A DNA stretch of 64,000 bases from Saprospiraceae bacterium (GCA_020848995.1 JADLHA010000038.1:31020-95019), one strand, 5' to 3'. Positions 44,805 through 54,243 are shown, counted from the stretch's first letter. Made by a program: numbers and translations. Notes: a model not told the origin generated them from the sequence alone.

Positions 44805-45851
44805 TTAATCGAGGAGCAGCAGGAGATGGCTGGTTTCTTCGTTGTTAAACCGGAGTCTGCAGGTGTAATGTCCGGCAGGAAGGCCATTTCTTTCCCATAA
44901 AAGGTGGTGGACGCCAGCCTCCTGGAAGCCGCGGTGCAGTTCCCCGCACAGGTGCCCTGAAGCGTTCAATAATTCAACCAGGACCCAGCCACCGGATGGA
45001 AGTTCGTATTGGATGGTAGTCTGGTTGTGAAACGGGTTGGGGGCATTTGAAAGCGGAATGCGGGAATCTTGGTTCCCCGAAGAAACGGAGGTGGGCATGG
45101 CCCAAACGCTCGACTGCCAGGAAGTGCCAACGCGAATGCCGTCAATGCGCAGTTTAACGCCGTCAAATGAGGGGCTTTGCGCATAGTTGTTGGACAACAC
45201 GACAAAGGCCATGTTGATAAAATCCGGACCGTCGTGAGAGCTTACCAGGGGCATTGGGGGTTCAGTGGCCGGGACCCCATATTGGAAGATGTGCAGGCTG
45301 CTGATATCGTTGTCGGCTCCATCCACAAATTGATATTTAAGAACGGCCAGATAGGTTTGCCCTGTTGAGAAAGTATCACTTGCATAAGGGATGGCGAAAG
45401 AGCCATATTTGCGGGTTCCAATATAAAAAGAGCTATGCGATAATCTCTTAATAAAGAGTTGTGTGTTGTGATTTGTCCTTCCATCGCCGGGATTGAAGCA
45501 AATGCCATACCCCACGGAGGAAGTTAATGGCAGGGAGTCGACGATGAACATAAAGGAAAGGTAGAGGGAGCCCGAGGCTACAGAGGCAAAAGAATGAAGT
45601 AGTACATCCCCTTCGCCTGAATTTGTAATGAGGCAGGTATTGCCTCTGCCGGAACCAACATATCCCGGGTAAACGAGACCGGGACCGGTAACGGCAATGT
45701 TGTATGGGCTATTTTTGCCTGATCGCTCCCACCCATGGGTTTTTTCGAGACTGTCTAAAGGGCTGAAGTCAAAATCTTCGGTAAACAAATTTTGGCCGAG
45801 GGCCGCTGTGCCCATGGCAATCTGGAGAGAAAGAAGCAAAGATTTTTTCAT
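44805..45851 (-). CDS. T9SS-sorted secreted protein, paralogue A
   Basis: A 348-residue protein with a signal peptide (LLLSLQIAMGTAALGQ). Residues 22-250 form a beta-sandwich-like domain (NLFTEDFDFSPLDSLEKTHGW at the start, here only partly quoted), similar to the choice-of-anchor/MAM-like modules of this phylum. The C-terminal 90 residues are a type A sorting domain (IPLSNAPNPFHNQTTIQYELP, then YTCRLRFNNEE). It is closely paralogous to the next gene (46304-47353): the last 130 residues are nearly identical, the N-terminal halves less so. The role is unknown. Confidence 0.8.
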   Translation of the reverse strand: MKKSLLLSLQIAMGTAALGQNLFTEDFDFSPLDSLEKTHGWERSGKNSPYNIAVTGPGLVYPGYVGSGRGNTCLITNSGEGDVLLHSFASVASGSLYLSFMFIVDSLPLTSSVGYGICFNPGDGRTNHNTQLFIKRLSHSSFYIGTRKYGSFAIPYASDTFSTGQTYLAVLKYQFVDGADNDISSLHIFQYGVPATEPPMPLVSSHDGPDFINMAFVVLSNNYAQSPSFDGVKLRIDGIRVGTSWQSSVWAMPTSVSSGNQDSRIPLSNAPNPFHNQTTIQYELPSGGWVLVELLNASGHLCGELHRGFQEAGVHHLLWERNGLPAGHYTCRLRFNNEETSHLLLLLD

Positions 45852-46303
45852 GGTTTAGTCGTCAGTTTGTCTGGCTAAGATAACAAAATTTAGAAAGGGA
45901 TTGCGTTTTGCCATGGTTTCTAAAGAAAGTTCAAGGGGTAAGCTATCTTATAGCGGACCGTGTGGTAGGACATTCAGGAATCAATCGAATCTTTTGAAAG
46001 CCACATCAAGTGGGACATGTTCGCTTCAGTTTGACAGGAATTAACAAGTGTTTTTTCATTCTTAAAGAAGGCTTGTTTAAAGGACCATTTGGTCGACAAA
46101 AGCTAAGCATTATCCCGGTATGAGGTGATGCGATGTAATAGAGGCTGCTGCGAAGTGCAATAAGCGGCAGAAGGAAAAGATGCATTTTGAAAGGAATTTC
46201 ATTAACGGAGCATTCCCGATCGAACCATTAGGTTAGTCCGCTTGCTACAAGGGAGTTCGAAATCGAGGTGTCTGCAAAAGCGAAAGGAAGAGTCGTGCGG
46301 TTT
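45852..46303. other. Spacer between the two paralogues; no gene seen
   Basis: These 452 bases separate the duplicated T9SS genes. Both genes are preceded at 22-24 bases by a TAYCTTAGC element on the reverse strand (45874-45882 and 47377-47385), a variant of the -7 box. No further coding sequence or hairpin stands out. Confidence 0.45.
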
Positions 46304-47353
46304 TTAATCGAGGAGCAGCACACGATGGCTGGTTTCTTCGTTGTTAAACCGGAGTCTGCAGGTGTATTGGCCGGAAGGAAGGCCAGTTCTTTCCCATAAA
46401 AGGTGGTGGACGCCAGCCTCCTGGAAGCCTCGGTGCAGTTCACCGCATGGTTGTCCTGCTGCGTTCAACAATTCAACCAGAACCCAGCCACCGGCCGGAA
46501 GTTCGTATTGGATGGTCGTCTGGTTGTGAAACGGGTTGGGGGCATTGGAGAGCGGAATGCGGGAATCTTGGTTCCCCGAAGAAACAGAAGTGGGCATAGC
46601 CCAAACGCTCGACTGCCAGGAAGTGCCAACGCGAATGCCGTCTATGCGCAATTTAACTCCGTCAAATAAGGGGGTTTGAGCGTAGTTGTTGGTCAAAATG
46701 ACAAAGGCCAGGTTGGTAAAATCCGGACCGTCGTAAGAGCTAACCAAGGGCATTGGGGGTTCAATGGCCGGGACCCCGTAAGAAAAGTGATGCAAACTGC
46801 TGGTATCGTTGGCGTCGCCTTCCACAAACTGATACTTGAGAACGGCTAGATAGGTTTGTCCTGTTGAGAGGGTGTCTTTGCCATAACGGAGGGCGAAAGC
46901 CCCCTGTTTTCGGGTTCCAACAAGATATCTGCTATCTGACAATCTCTTTATGTAGAGTTGTGTATTGAAATTCGTACTTCCATCACCGGGATTGAAGCAA
47001 ATGCCATACCCCACAGGGGAAGTTGATGGCAGGGAGTCGATGCTGTACATAAAAGACATGTACAGTGAGCCGGAGTCCACAACTTTAATCTGTTGATAGA
47101 GCACATCTCCATTCCCGCCTGGATTCGTTATTAAGGAAGTATTTCCTCTACCTGAGCCCACATATCCTGGGTAAACAAGGCCAGGGGAAACCACGGAAAT
47201 GTTGTTGGGAAGATTAGAACTATACCGTATCCATCCATGGGTTTTTTCAAGGCTGTCCAAAGGGCCAAATTCAAAATCTTCGGTAAACAAGTTTTGGCCA
47301 AAGGCGGCTGTGCACATGGCAATCAGGAGAGAAAGAAGCAAAGATTTTTTCAT
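46304..47353 (-). CDS. T9SS-sorted secreted protein, paralogue B
   Basis: A 349-residue paralogue of the gene at 44805, with the same order: signal peptide (LLLSLLIAMCTAAFGQ), beta domain and type A sorting domain (NAPNPFHNQTTIQYELP). Differences gather in residues 40-190, for example HGWIRYSSNLPNNI against HGWERSGKNSPYNI. Both flanks, including the first 20 bases upstream of the ATG, are also similar. This points to a recent tandem duplication of the whole gene. No other copies are in the window. Confidence 0.8.
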   Translation of the reverse strand: MKKSLLLSLLIAMCTAAFGQNLFTEDFEFGPLDSLEKTHGWIRYSSNLPNNISVVSPGLVYPGYVGSGRGNTSLITNPGGNGDVLYQQIKVVDSGSLYMSFMYSIDSLPSTSPVGYGICFNPGDGSTNFNTQLYIKRLSDSRYLVGTRKQGAFALRYGKDTLSTGQTYLAVLKYQFVEGDANDTSSLHHFSYGVPAIEPPMPLVSSYDGPDFTNLAFVILTNNYAQTPLFDGVKLRIDGIRVGTSWQSSVWAMPTSVSSGNQDSRIPLSNAPNPFHNQTTIQYELPAGGWVLVELLNAAGQPCGELHRGFQEAGVHHLLWERTGLPSGQYTCRLRFNNEETSHRVLLLD

Positions 47354-47780
47354 GGTTTAGTGGTTAGTTTTGTAGTGCTAAGGTAATTCTTTTTTTAAGA
47401 GGGAAGTATCCCTTCGTTTAACTACACCTCATATCCAGGCAATAGCTTATCCGACTCAGATAATTTGGTATCCGGAATCTGCTCCAGTGTGGTCTTTAGC
47501 CATTCACATGGGTTTGTGTAATGGTGCAAAATCTTGTCATGTTGGCCCTGAATTCCTGGAGGGGTACCCACTTTTACGTTGACGAAGCGGGGGATATGGT
47601 TTCTCAAAAGGCGGGCGCCAAACGGCAGCACTCATCAGGTCTGGAAACACAACGTCCATGATAGTGACTCCCTTATCAGCACGGGGAAAAATACCCCATG
47701 ATGTGTACGGGGGCTACGGGAGAGGTATGGCTTAAGGCCATTCTTTCAACGCCAGCTTTAAAAGCGTTCAGCTTCTGTGG
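47354..47780. other. Gap holding an IS66 remnant
   Basis: These 427 bases lie between the paralogue and a glycosidase-like gene. The only recognisable part is the transposase C-terminus listed at 47422-47631. Confidence 0.5.
47422..47631 (-). pseudogene. IS66-type transposase C-terminal remnant
   Basis: A 69-codon frame whose last 30 residues resemble the conserved IS66 end: NPCEWLKTTLEQIPDTKL followed by SDKLLPGYEV, matching the NPxEWLKxxLxxIP...LLPGY pattern of IS66 transposases. The N-terminal part is unrelated, so the frame is a fragment, not a gene. Other IS66 parts are not seen nearby. The call rests on pattern memory, not on a database hit. Confidence 0.5.
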
Positions 47781-49592
47781 TTAGAAGACATATACTTTCC
47801 TGGCGATGCCGTTGATCTTGACGATGTACAAACCGGGTGATGCTATGCTGATTTGCCATATATGATCCGCTAGCTTTTCTCGTTGGCATTCAACGGGCCT
47901 TCCGGTCATGCCGAACACATCCAGAGAAACGATAGGGACACGAGCGTTAGCATAAAAACTACCATGGGAAGAGGGGTTTGGGTAGATTAAAACAGCACCT
48001 TCCCGGAAGGGGTTTGCGGAAGTATGGGTCGCCTTTCCCGACACGCATTTCTTCAGGGCCAGGTATTTTGGGTTGAGGCTGTCGACCATGGTTTCTTTTA
48101 TTCCCCAACTTCCCCATTTTGAATAGCGACCGTGCGAAGAAAAGTGCATGAATAAGCCCCCGTGGTTTTCATACCAATGGTCGAAATACTGGCAATAAGC
48201 TTCCTGCAGGTCGGGATGATGGTTTGCAGCATTCAGCTTTTCGGTCAAGGCGTCGATGTTGACGTTGGCACCGGTGGCAACGAGGTGCTGGCCTCCTTCA
48301 TATACATTCAGGTCAAGTCCGAATTTGAGGGCTACGGCTTTATTTTCAAGCATAGACATATAGGAATTCGCCAAAGACTGCTTCATCCTGTCAACAATTT
48401 CCTGAGGTGTAATGGAGGCAACCAGTCCCCGGGAAACGATTTCGTCGGCGACGCCACCGCCAAAATAGGGAGCGATGGTGAGCGCATGTGCCACTGAACC
48501 GTGCGGGTTGTATAGGGAATCAGCGAAGAAGCTCAACAACTGGTTGGAAACCCAGGCGTTGCCGGCCTGTGTGGGGATGAGATGGACAAGACGGGAGTCG
48601 TCTGTAAAAACCGCGTTGAAAAGATGAAAAATATCGGCTGATCGTTTTGCTGTGTATTTCCAGGCCCGCTCCCACTCCGTCCCGGAAAAGCCCAACGAGG
48701 CGGCAAGTGACGCTGCTTCGCGGTGTTGCGAGAAAGCGGAATTCCAGACTTCGTTGCTGTATTCGAGGTAAATTTTTAGAGCAGGGTTTAACAGGTTTTG
48801 GAGCAGCTTTGCCAGCTGGAGTATGTATTCGTCGCCGGCTTTATGGGGGATGTTGATCCAAAGGTCTTTTTGGGTTTCGTTGCACAATTCGACGACGTAT
48901 TCCCAGGCTACGCCTTTTGAGCTGGCCTGGGTGTAATGCGTTGCAGCACTGCGTTCGCCCCACTGAGAGACGGGAGAAAAATTGGTGCGGAGCCAGTCCA
49001 TAAATCGCAGGCATTCGAAGTCATCCAGGAAACGGAGAAATTCGGTTGTGAAGGTGGGTGTGGGCTTGGAGAGTACGTAAGCGGGAAGAATAAACTGGAT
49101 TTGGGTGATCGGGTCGCTGCTGTCTGAACGTTCAACTTCGATGGCGACGCCACCCGTTGCAGAAACCAGGGTGTCGACGGGTGCATCATAGATGCCGGTG
49201 GCGCCAAATCGCAGCCGAATTTGCCCTTTTCCAGTAACCACAAGGCGGTACAGACCATGCGGAAAACTCTCGGGAGGCAGGTCCCAGAGCACAAGGGTGC
49301 GCAGCTTTTGAGGAGGGTGTATGCCGTCGGAATAAGGAATCTGCAGGGGATAACCGCCAGTGGAAAGGGGAACTTCGAATCCGGTGTCCCAGGGACCGGA
49401 GCCATCGGCGTTGAAAGCGATCCATTCGCGGCACTGCTTCATGGCATCTGCAAAAACCAATTCTGTGGAATAATCGCTTACTCCGCTCAGGTTAATGCCG
49501 ACCGGGCGACCTGACTGTGCAGAGAGCATGGTTGAACACCAGATGCATACAGAAAAAATGAGTTTGCTCAATTGCATTTCAATTCGATTCAT
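47781..49592 (-). CDS. Secreted glycoside-hydrolase-like protein with T9SS sorting domain
   Basis: A 603-residue protein. The signal peptide (LIFSVCIWCSTMLSAQ) starts at residue 6 (ATG at 49577), so that may be the true start. Residues 180-480 look like a (beta/alpha)8 glycosidase: IYLEYSNEVWNSAF has the Asn-Glu typical of clan GH-A, and LDLNVYEGGQHL may hold the second Glu. It resembles cellulose-binding/hydrolase proteins of Bacteroidota. The last 80 residues are a type A sorting domain (VLIYPNPSSHGSFY, IVKINGIARKVYVF). Probably a surface polysaccharide-degrading enzyme; the substrate is unknown. Confidence 0.7.
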   Translation of the reverse strand: MNRIEMQLSKLIFSVCIWCSTMLSAQSGRPVGINLSGVSDYSTELVFADAMKQCREWIAFNADGSGPWDTGFEVPLSTGGYPLQIPYSDGIHPPQKLRTLVLWDLPPESFPHGLYRLVVTGKGQIRLRFGATGIYDAPVDTLVSATGGVAIEVERSDSSDPITQIQFILPAYVLSKPTPTFTTEFLRFLDDFECLRFMDWLRTNFSPVSQWGERSAATHYTQASSKGVAWEYVVELCNETQKDLWINIPHKAGDEYILQLAKLLQNLLNPALKIYLEYSNEVWNSAFSQHREAASLAASLGFSGTEWERAWKYTAKRSADIFHLFNAVFTDDSRLVHLIPTQAGNAWVSNQLLSFFADSLYNPHGSVAHALTIAPYFGGGVADEIVSRGLVASITPQEIVDRMKQSLANSYMSMLENKAVALKFGLDLNVYEGGQHLVATGANVNIDALTEKLNAANHHPDLQEAYCQYFDHWYENHGGLFMHFSSHGRYSKWGSWGIKETMVDSLNPKYLALKKCVSGKATHTSANPFREGAVLIYPNPSSHGSFYANARVPIVSLDVFGMTGRPVECQREKLADHIWQISIASPGLYIVKINGIARKVYVF

Positions 49593-49908
49593 TCGGGAGA
49601 AAGAAGATCATTTTTCTACGGGTCATTATTCTAGAGGTGACATATAAGACGGAGGGGTATTTATGAAAAGGGAACGTTCTCCAGGGCAAGTTATCGCAGT
49701 ATAAAACGAAATTAGCAGAAAGGGAGAAAAGAGCAAAAAAAAAACACATATTCCGAAAGTTCCTCAAAGTGCTTTATCCGGAATGACGCATTCATCCGAG
49801 AGGAGCATCGTCCAAAGAAGAAGAAACAGGTATTACAGGAAAAGGGGTTTGGCCAAACACGATTTGCATGCTGCTAAATGATCGGGTATACGGATCAATC
49901 GAAGCTGG
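49593..49908. other. Intergenic region without recognised gene
   Basis: These 316 bases contain an A-run (49735-49744) and no coding frame or clear promoter. I see nothing else. Confidence 0.4.
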
Positions 49909-50925
49909 TTAAAGCAAGCCCGCGTCCTCCTGGTAAATCAGCTTAATCAGGAGGCGACCCACCATATTCAGGGTGTTGGGGTCGATTACATCCATGTTGT
50001 CTTTAGCCGTGTGATGGTAATGCGGGAAACGTTTGCCGTCTGGGCGGTTGATGATGTTGATCATTTTAACCCGGGCCACGGTATTGACGAAGTAGTGGTC
50101 GTCGAGAACGCCCCCGCCGGATTGCCGGGGAAAATAAGCACCATAGCCCATGTCGTCTGCCAGAGTCCAAACTTTATCGACAATGTCGGCCGCAAAGTAA
50201 ACGGAGTAATCTTCTTTGTAGAATGCCGGGTTGGTGCCGCCGACGATGTCGAGCAATACGCCATAGCGCGGTTTAGTTTGAGCGAAATGGGTATTGGCCG
50301 ACCAGTATTGCGATCCCAGGGCCCAGGATTTTTCATTGCCCTCGGTTCCATAATCTTCGAGGTCGAACAGGACGATGTCGAAGCCAATGTTTTTTGTAGG
50401 TTGAGTGCTTGCGGTGCGGACGAGTTCAAGCAGGATGCCGACGCCGCTGGGACCATCGTCGGCGCTGTCGAAGGGTTTTTTGCGATTTGCCGGATCGGGA
50501 TCGGAGTCTGCCCAGGGGCGGCTGTCCCAGTGGGCGGCAAAGAGCAGCCGTTGCTTTGCTTGTGGGTGTACGCGCGCAATGATGTTGACCCCCTTGAGTG
50601 CCATGCCGTCGAAAGCCGTGGAGCGGAAGCGTTGTTCCTGCACTTCGGCACCCATTCGGCGCAAGGTTTCGGCGAGCCAGTTTGCACACTTTTCATGTGC
50701 GGGCGTATTCGGGACCCGGGGACCAAACAGCACCTGCTGCCGTACGTAGGCGTAAGCGCTGTCTTTGTTGAAGGAAGGGTAAGTCAGGACTGGTTTTGGA
50801 GCGGGGGCTTCCTTGTTAACGGGTGCATCTGATTTGCATCCATTGAACAACAGGAGCGCATACAGGAGCCCGCAAAGTGCGCGGACCCGCTTAAAGATAC
50901 ATCCATTCCGTACCATCTTTTCCAT
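49909..50925 (-). CDS. M28-family metallopeptidase / glutaminyl cyclase-like lipoprotein
   Basis: A 338-residue lipoprotein with a lipobox LLFNGC. The M28 zinc residues are in order: H in FAAHWDSRPW, D in DSADDGPSG, E in FDLEDYG, D in LLDIVGG, and H in FPHYHHTAKDN. This fits aminopeptidases and bacterial glutaminyl-peptide cyclotransferases (which lack some aminopeptidase loops); in Bacteroidota the cyclase is usual and helps make N-terminal pyroglutamate on secreted proteins. Which of the two it is stays open. The start overlaps the cysS C-terminus by 35 bases. Confidence 0.85.
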   Translation of the reverse strand: MEKMVRNGCIFKRVRALCGLLYALLLFNGCKSDAPVNKEAPAPKPVLTYPSFNKDSAYAYVRQQVLFGPRVPNTPAHEKCANWLAETLRRMGAEVQEQRFRSTAFDGMALKGVNIIARVHPQAKQRLLFAAHWDSRPWADSDPDPANRKKPFDSADDGPSGVGILLELVRTASTQPTKNIGFDIVLFDLEDYGTEGNEKSWALGSQYWSANTHFAQTKPRYGVLLDIVGGTNPAFYKEDYSVYFAADIVDKVWTLADDMGYGAYFPRQSGGGVLDDHYFVNTVARVKMINIINRPDGKRFPHYHHTAKDNMDVIDPNTLNMVGRLLIKLIYQEDAGLL

Positions 50926-52381
50926 CTTTGAGTTGAATCCCGGTATCTTTTAAAGCATCGCGGATCTTGTCGGAGATCGCGAAATCTTTTCGCTCGCGTG
51001 CGTCCCTGCGCATTTCGATGATGAGTTGCATCAGGCGGTCGACCACTTCTGTATTGGTGTTTCCACTTTCGTCGGCAAGACCAAAAACGCCATAAACGAA
51101 CTGTTCCATATGTCTGGAGAGCTCGTTCCAGCAGGTAGTGGAAATGCTGTTTTTAGGGAGGTGCCCGTCTTTTAGGGCGTTGATGGATCCCACAAGTTCG
51201 AACATTCCGGCGAGGGCCTTCGGAACGTTGAAATCGTCGTTCATGTCGTTGACGGATTGTTGGAGGATGCCCCGCAGCTGGGCATCGCGTTCACCTTCAT
51301 CGGAGGAAAGCTCCGGCGGGGTGCTTCGAAGAATGCGCATCGCATCCATCAATCTGCGGTAACCCCTGTCGGCAGCCTGAAGCGCTTCGTCGGTGATGTC
51401 GAGCGTACTTCGATATTGGGCCTGCAGAAAGAAGAAGCGCACGACCATGGGGTCGTATGCGCGGGAGATGTGTTCGCTGTTGCCGGAGAACAATTCGTCT
51501 GGTGAGATGGTGTTGCCTTCGCTCTTCGACATTTTGCGGCCGTTGAGCAGCAGCATGTTGGTGTGAAGCCAGTAACGGGCAGGAGTGCATCCGCAGGCAC
51601 CCACGTTTTGGGCGATTTCATTTTCGTGATGCGGAAATTTAAGGTCGTTGCCACCTCCGTGAAGGTCGAACTGCTCTCCGAGGTACTTGGTGCTCATTGC
51701 CGAACATTCGAGGTGCCAGCCGGGGAAGCCCACGGACCATGGGGAGTTCCATCGCATGATGTGCTCGTCACTCGCTTTGATCCACAGAGCAAAGTCGGAA
51801 GGATGCTTTTTTTCATCCTGGTTTTTCAAGTCGTCGCGCGACTCAGCCAGCAGATCTTCAACCACGCGACCCGATAGCTGACCATATGGATGTTGGTCCT
51901 GCAGGTATTTGACAGTATCAAAATAGACCGATCCGTTGCGGAAGTAGGCGTACGACCGGTCGAGGATGGCCTGGACCATTTCGATCTGTTCGATGATGTG
52001 TCCCGTTGCCCGCGGCTCGATGCTTGGGGGCAGGACATTGAAAATGCGCATCTTGTCGTGGAAGCCGTTGGTGTACTTCTGGGCAACTTCCATGGGTTGC
52101 AGCTGCTCGAGGCGGGCGCCTTTGAGCATGCGGTCTTCGCCATCGTCGAGGAGATGGCCTACGTCGGTGATGTTGCGTACGTAGCGCACTTTATACCCCA
52201 GATGCAACAGGTAGCGGTAGATGATGTCGAAGGAAACGAATGTTCTGCAGTTGCCGAGGTGTACTTCGTAATAAACGGTAGGGCCGCAGACGTAAAGGCC
52301 TACCCTTCCGGGGACCAGTGGTGTGAACAACTCCTTTTCACCGCGCAGGCTGTTGTAGATAGAGAGTTGGGGAATATCCAT
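50891..52381 (-). CDS. cysS: Cysteinyl-tRNA synthetase
   Basis: A 496-residue class I synthetase that charges tRNA-Cys. The HIGH motif is HLGN (VYYEVHLGNCR) and the KMSKS loop is KMSKSEGN. The zinc site includes CGPTVY and WHLECSAMS. The anticodon-binding helical region covers about 380-490. ATG at 52381 is used because the family starts near IYNSLRGEKELF. A good promoter lies 5-32 bases upstream. It precedes the M28 gene in a leftward unit. Confidence 0.96.
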   Translation of the reverse strand: MDIPQLSIYNSLRGEKELFTPLVPGRVGLYVCGPTVYYEVHLGNCRTFVSFDIIYRYLLHLGYKVRYVRNITDVGHLLDDGEDRMLKGARLEQLQPMEVAQKYTNGFHDKMRIFNVLPPSIEPRATGHIIEQIEMVQAILDRSYAYFRNGSVYFDTVKYLQDQHPYGQLSGRVVEDLLAESRDDLKNQDEKKHPSDFALWIKASDEHIMRWNSPWSVGFPGWHLECSAMSTKYLGEQFDLHGGGNDLKFPHHENEIAQNVGACGCTPARYWLHTNMLLLNGRKMSKSEGNTISPDELFSGNSEHISRAYDPMVVRFFFLQAQYRSTLDITDEALQAADRGYRRLMDAMRILRSTPPELSSDEGERDAQLRGILQQSVNDMNDDFNVPKALAGMFELVGSINALKDGHLPKNSISTTCWNELSRHMEQFVYGVFGLADESGNTNTEVVDRLMQLIIEMRRDARERKDFAISDKIRDALKDTGIQLKDGKDGTEWMYL

Positions 52382-52385
52382 CGTA

Positions 52386-52413
52386 CAAAGATAAATTCGG
52401 AGAAAATTATCAA
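52386..52413 (-). promoter_or_regulatory. Promoter of cysS (TTG-N17-TATCTTTG)
   Basis: On the reverse strand TTG (52411-52413), 17 bases, then TATCTTTG (52386-52393): the full Bacteroidota -33/-7 arrangement. It lies 5 bases before the cysS ATG, so the leader would be very short. Confidence 0.6.
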
Positions 52414-52426
52414 CTGTGAACGATTT

Positions 52427-52442
52427 ACAAACGGAGTTTAGT
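52427..52442. repeat. Weak member of the dispersed palindrome (one mismatch)
   Basis: Reads ACAAAC GGAG TTTAGT. A single mismatch, so it could be chance. It lies between cysS and comM, upstream of the cysS promoter. Confidence 0.25.
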
Positions 52443-52468
52443 GGCTCGGAGCACCTAATGGGCAACGT

Positions 52469-54025
52469 TCACCCCGCCCAACCCTCCCGGTCGAGGTTGC
52501 GAAAATGAATGGCTTCTGACAGGTGTTCGGTTAGAATGGAATCGCTTTCGTCGAGATCGGCGATGGTCCTTGACACTTTGAGGATGCGGTCGTAAGCGCG
52601 AGCGCTGAGCTGCATGCGGTTCATGGCGGTTTTCAGCAGGGCGATGCCATCCGGTGTCAGCGAACAGATTTCGTGGAGGGCACCTGGGGGAATCTGGGCA
52701 TTGAAGTGAATGTGCGAAAAATCCCGGAATCGCCCCTGTTGGCGTCGGCGTGCCGAGAGGACCCTGGCTCTGATTGTCTGGGATCCCTCGCCTTCGGGGT
52801 TGCGATCGAGGAGCCGGTCTGAGCTCACCGGGGTCACCTCGACGTGCAGGTCGATGCGATCCAGCAGGGGGCCGCTGATGCGGCTTAGGTATTTCTTTAC
52901 CACGCCAGCGCCGCAGACACAGGGTTTTTCCGGGTGGTTGTAGTAGCCGCAAGGACAGGGATTCATGCTGGCCACGAGCATAAAGCTGGCCGGGTAATCC
53001 AGAGAGTGCTTGGCGCGCGATATGGTGACTTTGCGCTCCTCCATGGGCTGTCGCAGCACTTCGAGCACGGCCCGTTTAAATTCCGGCAATTCGTCGAGGA
53101 AGAGTACCCCGTTGTGAGCGAGGGAGATCTCGCCCGGCATGGGGTTTGAGCCACCGCCGACGAGGGCTACGTCGCTGATGGTGTGGTGAGGTGCCCGGAA
53201 GGGACGCTGTTGCAACAGTCCACTGTTTCGGGGCAGAATGCCTGCAACGGAATGGATCTTGGTCGTTTCGAGGGCTTCCTCAATGCTGATGGGCGGCAGA
53301 ATGCCTGGCAGGCGCCGGGCGAGCATGGTTTTCCCTGCACCCGGGGGCCCAACAAGGATGAGGTTGTGGCCCCCAGCAGCAGCAATTTCCATGGCTCGCT
53401 TGATGTTTTCCTGGCCGCAGACGTCTCCGAAATCATCCGGCGACAGGGCATCGGAGGTCAAGGGTGTGTCAGAAGGGTCAACGCGATAGGGGGAGAGCGA
53501 GAGGCTCCCATCCAGAAAGCCTATAGCTTCGCGCAGGTTGTTGACGGGGATGACCTCCAGCGAACCGACGATGGCGGCTTCTCGCGCATTGTCGCCGGGG
53601 ATGAGTACGCCGCGGTAGTTTTTTTTCTGAGCCAGTATAGCCATGGGCAACACCCCCTTTACCGGTCTTACGCCGCCGTCCAGGCTCAGCTCTCCCATGA
53701 TGAGGTACTGCCCTACCAGGGCATCGTTCATTTGCCGGGTGGCCGCAGCAATCCCCAGAGCGATGGGCAGGTCGTAGGCAGAGCCTTCTTTGCGGATATC
53801 GGCCGGTGCGAGGTTGACCACCAGTCGTACCCTGGGAAAGTTTAGCCCGCTGCTGCGGATGGCCGACTCAATTCGCTGCACGCCCTCGCGAATCGCATTG
53901 TCCGGAAGTCCCACGGTAAAGAAGTTGTTCTTTCCCGGAAGAACGGGACCGCCCGGGTTGATCTCGATCGTGATGGGCAACGCATCGACGCCATGGACGG
54001 CGGCTGAATAAGACTTAACTAACAT
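52469..54025 (-). CDS. comM: YifB/ComM-type Mg-chelatase-like AAA ATPase
   Basis: A 518-residue ComM/YifB protein. It has an N-terminal Lon-protease-like (ChlI) domain (about 20-145), the AAA core with Walker A GPPGAGKT (near 226-233) and Walker B LFLDELPEF, a zinc-like CPCGYYNHPEKPCVCG block, and a C-terminal helical domain. ComM is a helicase that helps branch migration in natural transformation. The ATG lies inside a dispersed palindrome (54018-54033), an unusual position for a start codon. No other competence genes are in the window. Confidence 0.92.
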   Translation of the reverse strand: MLVKSYSAAVHGVDALPITIEINPGGPVLPGKNNFFTVGLPDNAIREGVQRIESAIRSSGLNFPRVRLVVNLAPADIRKEGSAYDLPIALGIAAATRQMNDALVGQYLIMGELSLDGGVRPVKGVLPMAILAQKKNYRGVLIPGDNAREAAIVGSLEVIPVNNLREAIGFLDGSLSLSPYRVDPSDTPLTSDALSPDDFGDVCGQENIKRAMEIAAAGGHNLILVGPPGAGKTMLARRLPGILPPISIEEALETTKIHSVAGILPRNSGLLQQRPFRAPHHTISDVALVGGGSNPMPGEISLAHNGVLFLDELPEFKRAVLEVLRQPMEERKVTISRAKHSLDYPASFMLVASMNPCPCGYYNHPEKPCVCGAGVVKKYLSRISGPLLDRIDLHVEVTPVSSDRLLDRNPEGEGSQTIRARVLSARRRQQGRFRDFSHIHFNAQIPPGALHEICSLTPDGIALLKTAMNRMQLSARAYDRILKVSRTIADLDESDSILTEHLSEAIHFRNLDREGWAG

Positions 54026-54033
54026 TCGTTAGT
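54018..54033. repeat. Dispersed palindrome, exact ACNAAC-N4-GTTNGT, over comM start
   Basis: Reads ACTAAC ATTC GTTAGT. The comM start codon (reverse strand, 54023-54025) is inside it. A bound protein would block comM initiation or transcription. Confidence 0.65.
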
Positions 54034-54235
54034 ATCAGGGTGTTCAAGTTGGGGCGAATGGCGCCACCGGATCAAAGGAAAGCAATTCCTGCCATACTGG
54101 TGTTTACAGATGATTGGAAGACGGAGGCCCTTTATTGCTTAAGCCCGGTTTTTTATTGAGACTCTCGGGGAAAGGGCTGTTCACCTAAGCTCTGTGTGAG
54201 AAAACAGAGGGTCCGGTCAATGGGGGTTCATTCAC

Positions 54236-54243
54236 TATCTTTG
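54236..54243 (+). promoter_or_regulatory. Possible -7 box TATCTTTG for aspS
   Basis: Matches TAnnTTTG, 19 bases before the aspS ATG. No TTG at 17-20 bases upstream. Confidence 0.4.

Noticed and set aside
49122..49131. TGAACGTTCA palindrome as a further family site
   Set aside because: It lacks the ACNAAC/GTTNGT half-sites; a 10-base palindrome is expected by chance.
50011..50832. A 273-residue rightward frame
   Set aside because: Shadow of the M28 peptidase gene, which has all zinc ligands.
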